Shown: positions 27,727 to 37,822, counted from the first letter of the stretch. The stretch: 64,000 bases of DNA from Loigolactobacillus zhaoyuanensis (GCF_003946385.1 NZ_RHOE01000001.1:41736-105735); one strand, 5' to 3'. Notes: generated by a model not told the origin, from the letters alone. Made by a program: numbers and translations.

Positions 27727-28482
27727 ATGACTGTGATCACTAGTCCTAAAAATGAATTAATTAAAAGTTTACGCAAATTAACGCGCAAAAAAAATCGTGA
27801 GGAACAACAACGATACTTATTGGAAGGTGTTCATTTAGTACGCGAAGCCGTCAACGCTCAGCAGCCACTGACGATGATCTTGGCGACCACTGATTTTCAA
27901 CAGGAATCATGGCTGCCTAGTCAGGTACCCACTTATTGGGTAACGCCAGCGGTGGCACAGGCTTTAGGCGCCACCGTGACCACGCAAGGAATTTTTGCGG
28001 TCTTACCGTTGCCGCAAGAACAATTGCCACAAACCTATACTGGAACTTGGTTGTTATTGGATGGGGTGCAGGATCCAGGTAATATTGGTACCATGGCCCG
28101 TACCGCTGATGCTGCAGGTTTAGCAGGCGTGGTGCTGGGTCAAGGCAGCGCGGACCTGTACAGTGATAAGGTGTTGCGTGCAATGCAAGGCAGCCATTTT
28201 CATATTCCAATTTATCAAGGCGATTTAGCAGATTGGCTGGCTGCGTTTAAGGCGGCCCAAGTGCCGATTTTCGGTAGTGAACTAAATCCAGCTGCAGTTG
28301 ATTTTCATCAGGTGCCGGCGCAACAAAATTTTGCGTTGATCATGGGTAATGAAGGCAATGGCATGCAGATCGATTTGCTGGCCCAAACGGATCAGAATCT
28401 CTACATTCCGATCCAAGGTCGCGCCGAGTCATTAAATGTTGCAATTGCGGCAGGAATTTTACTATTTCAACTCAAAAATTAA
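27727..28482 (+). CDS. TrmH/SpoU-family RNA methyltransferase
   Basis: A 251-residue 2'-O-methyltransferase of the SPOUT class. The N-terminal substrate-binding domain includes KLTRKKNREEQQRYLLEGVHLV. SPOUT motifs are LLDGVQDPGNIGTMARTADAAG, IMGNEGNGM and IPIQGRAESLNVAIAAGILL, which form the trefoil knot. GAGAGGAG fits ATG 27727; an upstream ATG at 27685 is rejected. It is divergent from acyP, the usual neighbour in lactobacilli. The exact RNA target is unknown. Confidence 0.92.
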   Translation: MTVITSPKNELIKSLRKLTRKKNREEQQRYLLEGVHLVREAVNAQQPLTMILATTDFQQESWLPSQVPTYWVTPAVAQALGATVTTQGIFAVLPLPQEQLPQTYTGTWLLLDGVQDPGNIGTMARTADAAGLAGVVLGQGSADLYSDKVLRAMQGSHFHIPIYQGDLADWLAAFKAAQVPIFGSELNPAAVDFHQVPAQQNFALIMGNEGNGMQIDLLAQTDQNLYIPIQGRAESLNVAIAAGILLFQLKN

Positions 28483-28639
28483 GAATAGATTACGTTCAAC
28501 ATGAAAATCTAGTCAAATGTGATTAAATAGGTTATGCTAGCTGTGTTAATTGTTGTGATCGTATTTTGATTATTATTTTAGTCTGTCGTTATGCTAAGTC
28601 ATTTACTTAGCTAATTTCAATAAGAGAGGCAGTCGTTGA

Positions 28640-29164
28640 ATGACCAAAAAACTTAACTGGCAAGATGACCAAGCATATATGGACGAAATCGCTGATTTAC
28701 TGGCGACTGATGCGGTACAGCGCTTAGCTGATTATACCCAACATCATTTTTCTAATCGATTGGAACATTCCTTAAATGTTTCTTATCGGAGCTATTTGAT
28801 CGCTAAAAAATTACATTTAGATACTCGTGCAACTGCACGCGGTGGCCTGTTACATGATTTGTTTTATTATGACTGGCGCACGACTAAGTTTGATATGGGC
28901 ACCCACGCTTACGTTCATCCACGAATCGCTTTGCGCAATGCTGAAAAAATAACTGATCTATCTAAAAAAGAAAAAGATATTATTATTAAGCATATGTGGG
29001 GTGCAACCGTTGCGCCACCACGCTACATGGAAAGTATGATCGTGTCGTTGGTTGATGATTATTGCGCCATTGATGAATTTGCAGTGCCAGAATTACAAAA
29101 ATCAAGTCGCGGTCTGAAGCAGCGGATGTTAAAATTAACCACTAAAAGTAAATCAGTCAATTAG
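28640..29164 (+). CDS. HD-domain protein, function unknown
   Basis: A 174-residue metal-dependent phosphohydrolase-like protein. The HD signature residues are seen as LEHSLNVSYRSYLIAKKL, GGLLHDLFYYDW and HPRIALRNAEKIT, then IIKHMWGA. This is one HD domain without a regulatory domain. Relatives occur downstream of the TrmH-type methyltransferase in lactobacilli. The substrate cannot be inferred. It is followed by a bidirectional terminator. Confidence 0.85.
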   Translation: MTKKLNWQDDQAYMDEIADLLATDAVQRLADYTQHHFSNRLEHSLNVSYRSYLIAKKLHLDTRATARGGLLHDLFYYDWRTTKFDMGTHAYVHPRIALRNAEKITDLSKKEKDIIIKHMWGATVAPPRYMESMIVSLVDDYCAIDEFAVPELQKSSRGLKQRMLKLTTKSKSVN

Positions 29165-29190
29165 GTTGCAAAATAATTTTGCGCTAGTTA

Positions 29191-29235
29191 AAAAGAATCA
29201 CTACAAAAGTTCATTTTTTGCAGTGATTCTTTTTT
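29191..29235. terminator. Bidirectional terminator between the HD gene and the usp gene
   Basis: An 18-bp stem with one wobble (AAAAGAATCACTACAAAA 29191-29208 with its inverse at 29216-29233), flanked by A and T runs. Confidence 0.92.
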
Positions 29236-29242
29236 GTTAGTT

Positions 29243-29713
29243 TTAAAAAATCGGTCGATTATCGATATCAGTGCGAACCGTTAATACGTCCAGCTGCGCG
29301 TTGCGGGTGACGTAATCAGTTACCGAGCCGGTTAAGGTGCGGGTCAGCGCATTTTTACCGGTGGCCGCCAGTACGATCAGATCGACTTGATGATCCTGGC
29401 TGAATTCGTGGGCGATGATCTTTTTGGGATTACCGAACCGAATATGGATGTCACAGTTGGTTACGCCAAGTTGGGTAGCTTCTTGTTGCAGAACTTTGAG
29501 GTAGTTTTGCGTTTGGTCAAAAATTTTCTGAGTGAAATTGTCATTTTCGGCGTCAGGTTGGAACTCGTAATTTTTATTCCAAATATCTAAAACATTAAGC
29601 AGTAATAGATGACCTTGATTTAATTTAGCAATGCGAACGGCTTTAGCAAAAGCTTGCTGCGCTTGCGCGGAACCATCAACGGCGACTAGAATATCCTGAT
29701 AATTTTGTAACAT
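29243..29713 (-). CDS. Universal stress protein (UspA family)
   Basis: A 156-residue single Usp domain. It begins NYQDILVAVDGSAQAQQAF, with the conserved VDGS, and ends with the ATP-binding pattern VDLIVLAATGKNALTRTLTGSVTDYV (G-x2-G-x9-G-[S/T]). It therefore belongs to the nucleotide-binding type. GGAGGG supports the start at 29713; an upstream in-frame start at 29752 is rejected. It is a single gene. Confidence 0.93.
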   Translation of the reverse strand: MLQNYQDILVAVDGSAQAQQAFAKAVRIAKLNQGHLLLLNVLDIWNKNYEFQPDAENDNFTQKIFDQTQNYLKVLQQEATQLGVTNCDIHIRFGNPKKIIAHEFSQDHQVDLIVLAATGKNALTRTLTGSVTDYVTRNAQLDVLTVRTDIDNRPIF

Positions 29714-29851
29714 CTCTATCCCTCCACACCTAATTAAAATTAATTCAATCATTATATGTATGCTGCAACAAGGTTTGAGCTTTAATCTAAGCTTATTATA
29801 ACATTTTTCTGAAAAGTAATGAAAATAATAGCATTCAGGCGTTCTTTTGTT

Positions 29852-29881
29852 TTGACTTACTTTGAGTAAGCATGCTAAACT
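29852..29881 (+). promoter_or_regulatory. hxlR promoter with a perfect inverted repeat between the -35 and -10 boxes
   Basis: TTGACT (29852-29857), an 18-base spacer and TAAACT (29876-29881) with an upstream TG. The spacer holds CTTACT-TTG-AGTAAG (29856-29870), a perfect 6-bp inverted repeat placed where a repressor would block RNA polymerase. It is a likely operator for the HxlR regulator itself. Confidence 0.7.
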
Positions 29882-29900
29882 GTCTTACGAGGTGAGAACT

Positions 29901-30269
29901 ATGACAGAAAAAACGGTGGCTGACTGTCAAACCACACAATTTCATTTATGCCCAAAATTTCAAAAGACGTTTACAATTTTAGGCAAAAAATGGAACGGTT
30001 TGATCGTTGATGTCTTGTTAGAAGAGGGAACACAGCGTTTTAAAGACTTAGCTCTAAAGGTACCGAAGTGTTCTGATCGTGTCCTAGTTGAGCGGCTGAA
30101 AGAATTAGAACAAGAAGGTATTGTTGAGCGCTGCACTTATGCTGATTCTGCCTTAATCGAATATGCGTTAACGACGCAGGGTCAAGATTTGAAACAAGTC
30201 ATGGATGCTGTCCACGGCTGGGCTGATACTTGGTTAGACGCAGAAGAATGCGTGAAGGAATTAGCTTAA
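29901..30269 (+). CDS. HxlR-family (winged-helix) transcriptional regulator
   Basis: A 122-residue DUF24/HxlR protein. The start region has two cysteines (Cys 9 and Cys 17, in FHLCPKFQKTF), then ILGKKWNGLIVDVLLEEGTQRFKDL and the winged-helix recognition region KCSDRVLVERLKELEQEGIVER. In HypR and YodB relatives an N-terminal Cys senses disulfide or quinone stress, so redox sensing is plausible here. GAGGTGAG fits ATG 29901. No target gene is next to it: the usp gene is divergent and pheS follows with its own promoter. Confidence 0.9.
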   Translation: MTEKTVADCQTTQFHLCPKFQKTFTILGKKWNGLIVDVLLEEGTQRFKDLALKVPKCSDRVLVERLKELEQEGIVERCTYADSALIEYALTTQGQDLKQVMDAVHGWADTWLDAEECVKELA

Positions 30270-30273
30270 GGTG

Positions 30274-30301
30274 TTGACGAACAAGCCGGATATGTTAGAA
30301 T
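30274..30301 (+). promoter_or_regulatory. Promoter of the pheST T-box leader
   Basis: TTGACG (30274-30279), a 16-base spacer and TAGAAT (30296-30301) with an upstream TG (extended -10). Confidence 0.8.
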
Positions 30302-30309
30302 ATACCAAG

Positions 30310-30547
30310 AAAGACATTGATGGAAAATAGTACGCGTAACAGGTCAGCACAGAAAATCGTTTAGTTAATGTGAAAACGATCAGTACCTGGCGCCGAATTC
30401 ACTTCCGGAGTCGACTTTGGGCGTAAATACAAAAGAAGTTCCGGCACAGACCGTTACCCTGACTGAGTGTGTAGGCAATTAGTTTGCTTATGAACTAGGG
30501 TGGTAACGCGAAGCCTCGTCCCTTGATTTTGGGATCAGGCTTTTTTT
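30310..30547 (+). ncRNA. T-box leader of pheST
   Basis: This tRNA-Phe-sensing leader has a specifier region GAATTCA with TTC at 30398-30400 and the antiterminator core GGGTGGTAACGCG (about 30498-30510). The terminator pairs AAGCCTCGTCCC (30511-30522) with GGGATCAGGCTT (30531-30542) and is followed by T. It starts shortly after the promoter at 30274. Confidence 0.94.
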
Positions 30548-30584
30548 GTACCCAATTATAGAAAATGAAAAAGGAGCTTAATTT

Positions 30585-31625
30585 ATGAGTAGTTTACAAG
30601 ATAAGCTGATTGCTTTGCAAAAACAAGGTATTACAGAAATCGAAAAAAGCGCTGATTTAAAACAGTTAAATGATATTCGGGTTAATTTACTAGGTAAAAA
30701 AGGACCAATTACTGAAGTTTTGCGCGGAATGCGCGATTTAACTAAGGAAGAACGACCAGCTGTTGGTAGTTTTGCTAACAAAGTGCGCGATGCTTTGACT
30801 GAATCGATCGAAACGCGCAAGCAAGCACTGGAAGCGGCTAAAATTGAACGCCAGCTGGCTCAAGAAACTTTGGATGTCACTTTGCCAGGCACGCCAGTTA
30901 AAATGGGTAGTCATCATGTGATCATGCAAACCGTTGAACGCTTAGAATCTGTCTTTTTAGGGATGGGTTTCAAGGTGGTTCTGGGCTACGAAGTTGAAGA
31001 GGAAAAGTATAACTTTGAAAAATTAAATATGCCTAAAGACCATCCTGCGCGTGATATGCAGGATACGTTCTACATCAATCAAGATATTTTATTGCGGACC
31101 CATATGTCGCCTGATGAAGCACGGACGCTGGAGCAGCATGATTTTAGTACTGGCCCAATGAAAATGATCGGCCCTGGGCGCGTTTATCGCCGCGATACCG
31201 ATGATGCGACGCACTCCCATCAATTTTTCCAAATGGAAGGCCAATATATTGGTGAAAACGTGACGATGGCTGATTTGAAGGGTACATTATCCTTTGCCAT
31301 TCGTGAATTCTTTGGCGCTGAACGTGAAATTCGTTTCCGGCCAAGTTATTTTCCATTTACGGAACCGTCTGTCGAAGTCGATATTTCTTGTTTCAAGTGT
31401 AATGGTGCCGGCTGTGATGTGTGCAAGTACTCTGGCTGGATCGAAGTCTTAGGTGCTGGCATGACGCACCCCAACGTCTTAAAAGCGGCTGGCGTTGACC
31501 CTGCAAAATACGGCGGCTTCGCTTTTGGCCTCGGCATCGATCGTTTTGCGATGTTGAAATACGGAATCGACGATATTCGCCAATTCTACCAAAATGATGT
31601 TCGTTTTCTCAGTCAATTTAAGTAG
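30585..31625 (+). CDS. pheS: Phenylalanine--tRNA ligase alpha subunit
   Basis: The catalytic subunit of the alpha2-beta2 enzyme, 346 residues. The N-terminal coiled coil (about 1-85) binds tRNA. Class II motifs follow: [12 protein letters not shown] (motif 1 region), [13 protein letters not shown] (motif 2) and [20 protein letters not shown] (motif 3). The Cys-rich insert [12 protein letters not shown] is typical for lactobacilli. AAGGAG precedes the start. It is controlled by the T-box and forms an operon with pheT. Confidence 0.97.
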   Translation: MSSLQDKLIALQKQGITEIEKSADLKQLNDIRVNLLGKKGPITEVLRGMRDLTKEERPAVGSFANKVRDALTESIETRKQALEAAKIERQLAQETLDVTLPGTPVKMGSHHVIMQTVERLESVFLGMGFKVVLGYEVEEEKYNFEKLNMPKDHPARDMQDTFYINQDILLRTHMSPDEARTLEQHDFSTGPMKMIGPGRVYRRDTDDATHSHQFFQMEGQYIGENVTMADLKGTLSFAIREFFGAEREIRFRPSYFPFTEPSVEVDISCFKCNGAGCDVCKYSGWIEVLGAGMTHPNVLKAAGVDPAKYGGFAFGLGIDRFAMLKYGIDDIRQFYQNDVRFLSQFK

Positions 31626-31721
31626 CTGCAATTGCAGTTCTAACTGATTTAGTGACAATGTCGCATTATGTCTAGTTTTGCAGCTATGACAGTACTTTTT
31701 AATGAGAAGGGAATTTAACGT

Positions 31722-34136
31722 ATGAAAATTTCGTATAAATGGTTAAAAGAATATGTTGATCTTGATATGACCCCAGAGGAATTGGCCAATAAAGTAACGT
31801 TGACCGGCATTGAAGTTGACGGAGTTAAGCATCCCGATGCTGGATTGAAAAAAATCGTGGTTGGTTACGTTGAATCAACCAAACCACATCCTGATTCTGA
31901 TCATTTACAATTGTGTCAAGTTCAGATCAGCGCTGACGAAACCGTCCAGATCGTTTGTGGCGCGCCTAACGTAGCGGCTGGTCAAAAAGTGATCGTGGCG
32001 TTACCTGGTTCACGGATCGCTAACAATGAAAAAATTAAAAAAGGTAAATTACGTGGTGAAATTTCTAACGGCATGATCTGTGCCTTACAAGAAATTGGCT
32101 TCAGCGATGACGTGACACCACAAGTATACGCGGATGGCATTTATGTTTTACCAGCTGATGCCGAAGTTGGCCAGCCAGTTTATGCTTATCTAGGCATGGA
32201 CGACGCTATTTTAGACTTAGAGATCACGCCTAACCGGGCTGATGCACTCAGTGTTCGCGGCGTGGCCCATGAAGTTGCCGCAATTTATGCGCAAGCCGTT
32301 CATTTTCCTAAGGTTGCGCTAACGGAAGCTACCAAAAAAGCTAGTGCTGTTTTGCAGGCACAAGTGACCGACGTTGCCGATGCGCCAAGTTATAACTTAC
32401 GCGTATTGGAAAATGTGACGATCAAACCTAGCCCACTGTGGCTACAGCGGCGTTTATGGAACGCTGGCGTGCGCCCAATCAATAATGTAGTCGATATTAC
32501 CAATCTGATCATGCTCGACTATGGGCAACCACTGCACGCATTTGATTACGCCAAAATTGGCGGCCAAACGATCGAAGTTCGGCGGGCCCAAGCTGATGAA
32601 ACACTAACAACTTTGGACGGTAAGGAACGTGATCTAACCGAAGATGACATCGTGATCACTAATGGGGCTGACGTATTGAACTTAGCCGGCGTAATGGGCG
32701 GCTTGGATTCTGAGATCACGAACGAGACAACAACGGTGATCTTGGAGTCAGCCGTTTTTGAACCGACCCATATTCGGAAAACAGCGCAACGCTATAATTT
32801 ACGTAGTGAAGCGTCATCGCGTTTTGAAAAGGGCGTCAACACAGCAACTGTTTTGACGGCGTTAGACGATGCTGCTAGTTTGATGGCTGATTTGGCCGAC
32901 GCCACTGTCTTAGCTGGTCGCGTATCACCAACAGTTTTAAAGCCAGCAGATGTAACAGTTAATGTGTCGACTGAACGGATCAACCGTGTGTTAGGCACCA
33001 CGATCACTACAGCAGAAGTTAAAGCTATTTTTGAACGTTTAGGTTTCGGCGTGACTGAAGCAGCTGGCATATTTACGGTCAGTGTGCCACCACGCCGTTG
33101 GGATATCGCCATCGAAGCGGATCTGATCGAAGAAGTTGCTCGGCTTTACGGTTACGATCGTTTGCCAGAAACATTGACGGCTAGCGCTTCGACGCCGGGC
33201 TTATTAACGGAGCGGCAGCAGCTGATCCGCCACTTAGAGGCCACACTAGAAGCTAACGGGTTGAGCCAGGCACTCAGTTATGCGCTGACCACACCTGATA
33301 AAGCGAATGCCTTCCAGTTAACTGCCAGCCAACCAACTAGTGTTGATTGGCCGATGACGGTTGACCACGCAACTTTGCGGATGAACTTAGTGAGTGGCCT
33401 GTTGGATGATCTAGCGTACAACGCGGCACGCAAGCAACAAAATGTTGCCTTATATGAACAAGGGCGCGTGTTCTTGAAGCAGCATCAAGCCACTGTACGG
33501 CCCCATGAGCTAGAATATTTAGCCGGTGCGATCACTGGTGACTGGCAGACTGCAACGTGGAATCAGCCAGCACAGCCGGTAGATTTTTATCAATTAAAAG
33601 GGTTAGTGGAGTCGACCTTAGCTGAATTCAATTTGACGACCACCCCAGAATTCGCTGCTACAGCACGCCATCAAGACATGCATCCTGGTCGAACTGCGGA
33701 TATTTTGGTTGGTAATCAAGTTGTCGGTTTCTTGGGCCAGGTCCATCCACGGGTCAGTCAGCAATATCGTTTACCAGCGACTTATGTGTTCCAGTTAGAT
33801 TTAGAACAGTTGTTGGCCTTGGAACAACAAACCGTGATGTACCACGCCGTACCCCGGTACCCAGCGATCACGCGTGATATCGCCTTAGTTGTTGATGAGT
33901 CAGTGACTAATGCTGCGTTAACAGCGACTATTCGCGAAAATGGTGGGTCCTATCTAAGCGCTGTACAATTGTTTGATCTATACGCAGGCGCGCATATCGA
34001 TACCGGTAAAAAATCATTGGCATACACCTTAACTTATCAAAATACAGCGGCGACACTAACTGATGATCAGGTCAATGAAGCTTTTGCCAAAGTGGTCGCT
34101 GCCTTACAAACTGAACACGCCGCAACGATTCGCTAG
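31722..34136 (+). CDS. pheT: Phenylalanine--tRNA ligase beta subunit
   Basis: An 804-residue beta subunit with an OB-fold EMAP-like tRNA-binding domain (about 40-150, KPHPDSDHLQLCQV), B3/B4 editing domain (about 210-400, with NRADALSVRGVAHE before it), B5 domain (FERLGFGV region), a catalytic-like core and the C-terminal FDX-ACB anticodon domain (RYPAITRDIALVVDESV). GAGAAGGGA precedes the start. The 96-base gap after pheS contains no clear terminator, so the genes are co-transcribed. Confidence 0.97.
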   Translation: MKISYKWLKEYVDLDMTPEELANKVTLTGIEVDGVKHPDAGLKKIVVGYVESTKPHPDSDHLQLCQVQISADETVQIVCGAPNVAAGQKVIVALPGSRIANNEKIKKGKLRGEISNGMICALQEIGFSDDVTPQVYADGIYVLPADAEVGQPVYAYLGMDDAILDLEITPNRADALSVRGVAHEVAAIYAQAVHFPKVALTEATKKASAVLQAQVTDVADAPSYNLRVLENVTIKPSPLWLQRRLWNAGVRPINNVVDITNLIMLDYGQPLHAFDYAKIGGQTIEVRRAQADETLTTLDGKERDLTEDDIVITNGADVLNLAGVMGGLDSEITNETTTVILESAVFEPTHIRKTAQRYNLRSEASSRFEKGVNTATVLTALDDAASLMADLADATVLAGRVSPTVLKPADVTVNVSTERINRVLGTTITTAEVKAIFERLGFGVTEAAGIFTVSVPPRRWDIAIEADLIEEVARLYGYDRLPETLTASASTPGLLTERQQLIRHLEATLEANGLSQALSYALTTPDKANAFQLTASQPTSVDWPMTVDHATLRMNLVSGLLDDLAYNAARKQQNVALYEQGRVFLKQHQATVRPHELEYLAGAITGDWQTATWNQPAQPVDFYQLKGLVESTLAEFNLTTTPEFAATARHQDMHPGRTADILVGNQVVGFLGQVHPRVSQQYRLPATYVFQLDLEQLLALEQQTVMYHAVPRYPAITRDIALVVDESVTNAALTATIRENGGSYLSAVQLFDLYAGAHIDTGKKSLAYTLTYQNTAATLTDDQVNEAFAKVVAALQTEHAATIR

Positions 34137-34337
34137 GTTGGTCCTCTTTTTTTGATGTGGCCACCACTTAATAAGTTAGCGATTTTATTAATTTCCAGAT
34201 GGACAGGTGCATTTAATTGAAATTTTTTGTATAATGTTTAAGGCATTGTACAAATACTGCTCGGTCAAGTTTGTTTGCGTGGAAAGCATAGCCAACAACT
34301 TATCAAGTTTGTATTAGTAAATAAGGGAGGTTTTGCT

Positions 34338-35516
34338 TTGGGTAATCGTGGCGAACATCGGCCTGACCATCAAAGTAAAGATAAACAGCAACTTGAAGCG
34401 GCAGCGGAAAAATTAGCGGAAGAACGCGTTGCTGAAAAAAAAGTAGTTGATAAAATTGTTTATTGGATCGTCGGTATTTTAGTTTTGCTAGTCGTTGTTA
34501 TCGGACTGTTAGGGGCAAACTTTGTTCATTCTTCGTTGCAAGCCTATGATAGTGATAACAATAAAACGGTCGTCGTTAAAATTCCAATGGGCGCAACGAA
34601 CAAGCAAATTGGTGCTATTTTAGCTAATGAAAAAGTGATCAAAAACGCGATGATCTTCAATTATTACGTTAAGTCACATAATTTTTCCGAATTTCAAACT
34701 GGGTTTTATAATTTAAAGCCTTCGATGTCGTTGGCCGAGGTCACTAAGAAATTGGCGGATGGCGGTAGTCAAACCAGTCAATATCGTGTGCTGATCAAGG
34801 AAGGCGCAACGGTAGAACAAGTGGGCACTTCGGTGGCTAAAGCGACGCATTTCTCGAAGAAACAATTCTTAGCCTTAATGAAGGATCAAACCTTTATGCA
34901 GAAGTTAGCTAAGAAGTATCCAGAATTGCTTAGCTCGTCGATGGCACAAAGTGGTGTTCGTTACCACTTAGAAGGTTATCTCTATCCCGCGACTTATGAT
35001 TACTATCAAGGGATGAGCCTGAAAGAGTTAGTCACCAATATGGTCGAGAAAACTGATTTGGTCATGCAGCCTTATTACAAGCAGATCAAAGCCAAAGATC
35101 TGTCTGTCCAGCAGGTGCTGACTTTAGCGTCGCTGGTCGAACGTGAAGGTAATAACTCGACTGATCGGGCTAAAATTGCCGGCGTCTTCTTTAACCGTAT
35201 TGATACCGATATGCCGTTGCAATCTGACATTTCAGTTATGTACGCTTTAAATACACACAAAAAACATTTGTATAATAAGGATCTAGCGGTGAAGTCACCG
35301 TATAACTTGTATAAAAATACGGGTTATGGTCCAGGTCCGTTTAACAATCCTAGTAAGGATTCGATCCAGGCTGTCTTGCAGCCAACCGACCGCGACCAGG
35401 ATTATCTATACTTTGTCGCTGATTTAAAAACAGGAAAAGTTTACTACTCACAAACTTTTGAGGAGCATACTTCGACTAATAATGGTATTCAAACTAAAAA
35501 CGGCGATGACAATTAG
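34338..35516 (+). CDS. mltG: Endolytic transglycosylase MltG
   Basis: A membrane-anchored lytic transglycosylase (YceG family) that cuts nascent glycan strands inside the chain. About 392 residues: a charged cytoplasmic N-terminus, one transmembrane helix near 39-63, a LysM-like subdomain (VKIPMGATNKQIGAIL) and the YceG catalytic domain with the catalytic Glu in ASLVEREGNN, followed by GPGPFNNPSKDSIQAVL. GGGAGG (34325-34330) points to TTG 34338; the more upstream ATG 34275 has no such site. A terminator follows. Confidence 0.94.
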   Translation: MGNRGEHRPDHQSKDKQQLEAAAEKLAEERVAEKKVVDKIVYWIVGILVLLVVVIGLLGANFVHSSLQAYDSDNNKTVVVKIPMGATNKQIGAILANEKVIKNAMIFNYYVKSHNFSEFQTGFYNLKPSMSLAEVTKKLADGGSQTSQYRVLIKEGATVEQVGTSVAKATHFSKKQFLALMKDQTFMQKLAKKYPELLSSSMAQSGVRYHLEGYLYPATYDYYQGMSLKELVTNMVEKTDLVMQPYYKQIKAKDLSVQQVLTLASLVEREGNNSTDRAKIAGVFFNRIDTDMPLQSDISVMYALNTHKKHLYNKDLAVKSPYNLYKNTGYGPGPFNNPSKDSIQAVLQPTDRDQDYLYFVADLKTGKVYYSQTFEEHTSTNNGIQTKNGDDN

Positions 35517-35520
35517 ACTT

Positions 35521-35552
35521 AAAACAGTCAGGAAAATTCTTGGCTGTTTTTT
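35521..35552 (+). terminator. Terminator after mltG
   Basis: AAAACAGTCA (35521-35530) pairs with TGGCTGTTTT (35541-35550) with one wobble and a 10-base loop, followed by T. Confidence 0.88.
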
Positions 35553-35594
35553 GCAGTATGAAGTGACACGTTAATCTATTTTGGAGGGCGAATA

Positions 35595-36239
35595 ATGACG
35601 GAAGAACAGCCAGCTAAACCAATCGTTATTGGAGTCACTGGAGGCACGGCGTCCGGCAAGACAACTGTTTCACGCGCAATTTTTGATCATTTTGCGGACA
35701 ATTCAATTTTGTTGCTGGAACAAGATGCATACTATAATGATCAAACTGAGATGACTATGGCGCAGCGTCGGGCGGTCAACTATGATCATCCTTTAGCGTT
35801 TGATACGCCGCGCTTGATTGCTGATTTAGAGAAATTACTGCATTATCAGGCAATTGAAAAGCCGGTTTACGATTATAAATTATTCAATCGCAGTACAGAA
35901 ACGATTTTGCAGCAACCTAAAGAAGTGATCATTGTTGAAGGTGTATTGATTCTTGATGACCCGCGGCTGCGGGATTTAATGGATATTAAAGTATTCGTTG
36001 ATACGGATGATGATGTGCGAGTCATTCGGCGGATCGAGCGGGATATAAAAGATCGTGGGCGGACGCTTGAAAGTGTGATCACACAGTATTTGACCACGGT
36101 GAAACCGATGTATCATCAATTCGTTGAGCCGACCAAGCGCTACGCTGATTTGATCGTTCCTGAAGGTGGCGCTAACCAAGTAGCCATCGATCTTTTGATC
36201 ACTAAGGTGAATTCAATTTTGGTGCAGCGTGGTAAATAA
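35595..36239 (+). CDS. udk: Uridine kinase
   Basis: A 214-residue pyrimidine ribonucleoside kinase of the salvage pathway. The P-loop is [26 protein letters not shown] and the region [10 protein letters not shown] bind nucleoside, IIVEGVLIL is Walker B, and the lid is [21 protein letters not shown] precedes the start. udk between mltG and greA is a common Lactobacillaceae order. Confidence 0.97.
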   Translation: MTEEQPAKPIVIGVTGGTASGKTTVSRAIFDHFADNSILLLEQDAYYNDQTEMTMAQRRAVNYDHPLAFDTPRLIADLEKLLHYQAIEKPVYDYKLFNRSTETILQQPKEVIIVEGVLILDDPRLRDLMDIKVFVDTDDDVRVIRRIERDIKDRGRTLESVITQYLTTVKPMYHQFVEPTKRYADLIVPEGGANQVAIDLLITKVNSILVQRGK

Positions 36240-36353
36240 TTTGATCATAAGTTATTTACAAGCATAGCGGCGCATGGTACGCTTATTGGCATAAAATTTA
36301 GCTGTAAGCCGTACATTTAGAGCTACAATTAATAATAGGTGGAGGAAACAAAC

Positions 36354-36830
36354 ATGGCAGAACAAGAATTTCAAATGACTGCAGAAGGTAAAACAAAACT
36401 AGAAGCAGAATTAGAAGATCTAAAAGTTAACAAACGTCCTGAAATTGTTGAGCGGATCAAGATCGCGCGCAGTTTTGGTGACTTATCAGAAAATTCAGAA
36501 TATGAATCAGCTAAAAACGAACAAAGTTTACTTGAAGGCCAGATCGCAACGATCGAAAACCAGCTGCATTATGCGGTAGTCGTTGATAGTAATGCAATCG
36601 CGGCTGATGAAATTGCGGTCGGCAAAACTGTTTCTTTCGTTGAAGTCGGCGATGATGAAGAAGAAAGTTATACGATCGTTGGTGCCGCTGAATCAGATCC
36701 CTTCGCTGGTAAAATCAGTAATGACTCACCCATTGCGAAAGCATTGATCGGCCAGCATACTGGCGATGAAGTTGCCATTGCGACACCAGGCGGCGAAATG
36801 AAAGTTAAGATCACTAAAGTAACGGCGTAA
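36354..36830 (+). CDS. greA: Transcription elongation factor GreA
   Basis: Rescues backtracked RNA polymerase by stimulating transcript cleavage. The N-terminal coiled coil ends with the acidic tip ([20 protein letters not shown]), which reaches the active site. The C-terminal FKBP-like domain ends with [18 protein letters not shown]. The ATG at 36354 follows GGTGGAGGAAA; an in-frame GTG at 36339 is part of that site. It has 158 residues. Confidence 0.97.
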   Translation: MAEQEFQMTAEGKTKLEAELEDLKVNKRPEIVERIKIARSFGDLSENSEYESAKNEQSLLEGQIATIENQLHYAVVVDSNAIAADEIAVGKTVSFVEVGDDEEESYTIVGAAESDPFAGKISNDSPIAKALIGQHTGDEVAIATPGGEMKVKITKVTA

Positions 36831-36856
36831 ACTAGAATAAGTGATCAAACAAAATG

Positions 36857-36897
36857 CGGGATGCGTGGTGGCTAGTCTACCGTGCAGCCCGTTTTTT
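36857..36897 (+). terminator. Terminator after greA
   Basis: CGGGATGC (36857-36864) pairs with GCAGCCCG (about 36884-36891) with one internal mismatch; the inner bases GTGGT/ACCGT extend the hairpin, and a T run follows. Confidence 0.75.
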
Positions 36898-37084
36898 GTG
36901 GCGCCTTTAAGTCAGTTATTCAGCAAAATCAGTCTAAAGGCTGATTATAGTTGCGACTAAAGCGAAGCGCCAAAAGCATGTTTTCCGTGTATACTAAGTT
37001 TATTCAAAATATTAAATGAAAGCTTCAACTAATAGATGTTTCGCTCACGAAACTTAACCTTAATAATGAATAGGGGGGCGTACT

Positions 37085-37822
37085 TTGCGACTAGGACCTT
37101 GGCGGATATTTTTGATTATTGAGGCCGTTTTACTGATCACTTTAGGCTGGCAAATTTTTTCTAATGCGCCGTCGTTAGTTTTTTTGGTATTAGGCGTTTT
37201 AAGTTTACATGCAGCCAATAAAAGTAAGCAGCGGCGGTTTTTTACTAGTTTTTTCTGGCTGTTTGGGATTTTATCGATCGCGATCACGTTATTGACTAAC
37301 CCAACGATTTGGTTGATGTTGATCGTCGCCATTTTCTTTACCCTGACCCAGGGCTATGATTGGCGTGAACACCGGCAGCGCTTGCGCTGGTTACCTTGGA
37401 ATAAAAAAGCGTTCCATGCGGTGAAAACTTGCGACCCTAATGAGCATGATGGTCACACCATGCAGGCCAGTTGGTTTGGTAATCAAACGATCGGTACCGA
37501 TGTTTTTGAATGGAACGATATTAATTTAGTTTTAGTGGCGGGGGATACGATCGTTGATTTAGGCAACACATTGTTACCTAAAGCAGATAATACGATCGTG
37601 ATCCGTAAAGGCGTAGGCCGCACACGTGTGTTAGTGCCGATTGGGACGGCAGTGATGCTGGATCATACGGCATTGATCGGTAGCGTGACCTTTAATAATA
37701 AACAATATAAAATGAGTAATACTGCGTTGAAACTTTACAGCGACGATTACGACGAAAATCAACGGCGGATCAAACTGCTGACCAATGTTTTTATTGGTGA
37801 TTTAGAGGTGATCTTCGTATGA
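37085..37822 (+). CDS. liaF: LiaF-type membrane protein of a cell-envelope stress system
   Basis: In relatives LiaF is the membrane inhibitor of the LiaS kinase and responds to lipid-II-binding antibiotics. The 245-residue protein has about four membrane helices in the first 95 residues and a C-terminal beta-rich domain (about 125-245; TIGTDVFEWNDINLVLVAGDT, VPIGTAVMLDHTALIGSV, FIGDLEVIFV) of the DUF2154 type. It starts with TTG, preceded by AGGGGGG. It overlaps liaS by four bases. The name rests on architecture and gene order. Confidence 0.88.
   Translation: MRLGPWRIFLIIEAVLLITLGWQIFSNAPSLVFLVLGVLSLHAANKSKQRRFFTSFFWLFGILSIAITLLTNPTIWLMLIVAIFFTLTQGYDWREHRQRLRWLPWNKKAFHAVKTCDPNEHDGHTMQASWFGNQTIGTDVFEWNDINLVLVAGDTIVDLGNTLLPKADNTIVIRKGVGRTRVLVPIGTAVMLDHTALIGSVTFNNKQYKMSNTALKLYSDDYDENQRRIKLLTNVFIGDLEVIFV

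Noticed and set aside
27534..27788. 84-codon minus-strand frame between acyP and the methyltransferase gene
   Set aside because: It overlaps the start of the methyltransferase coding sequence and shows no convincing ribosome binding site or family pattern.
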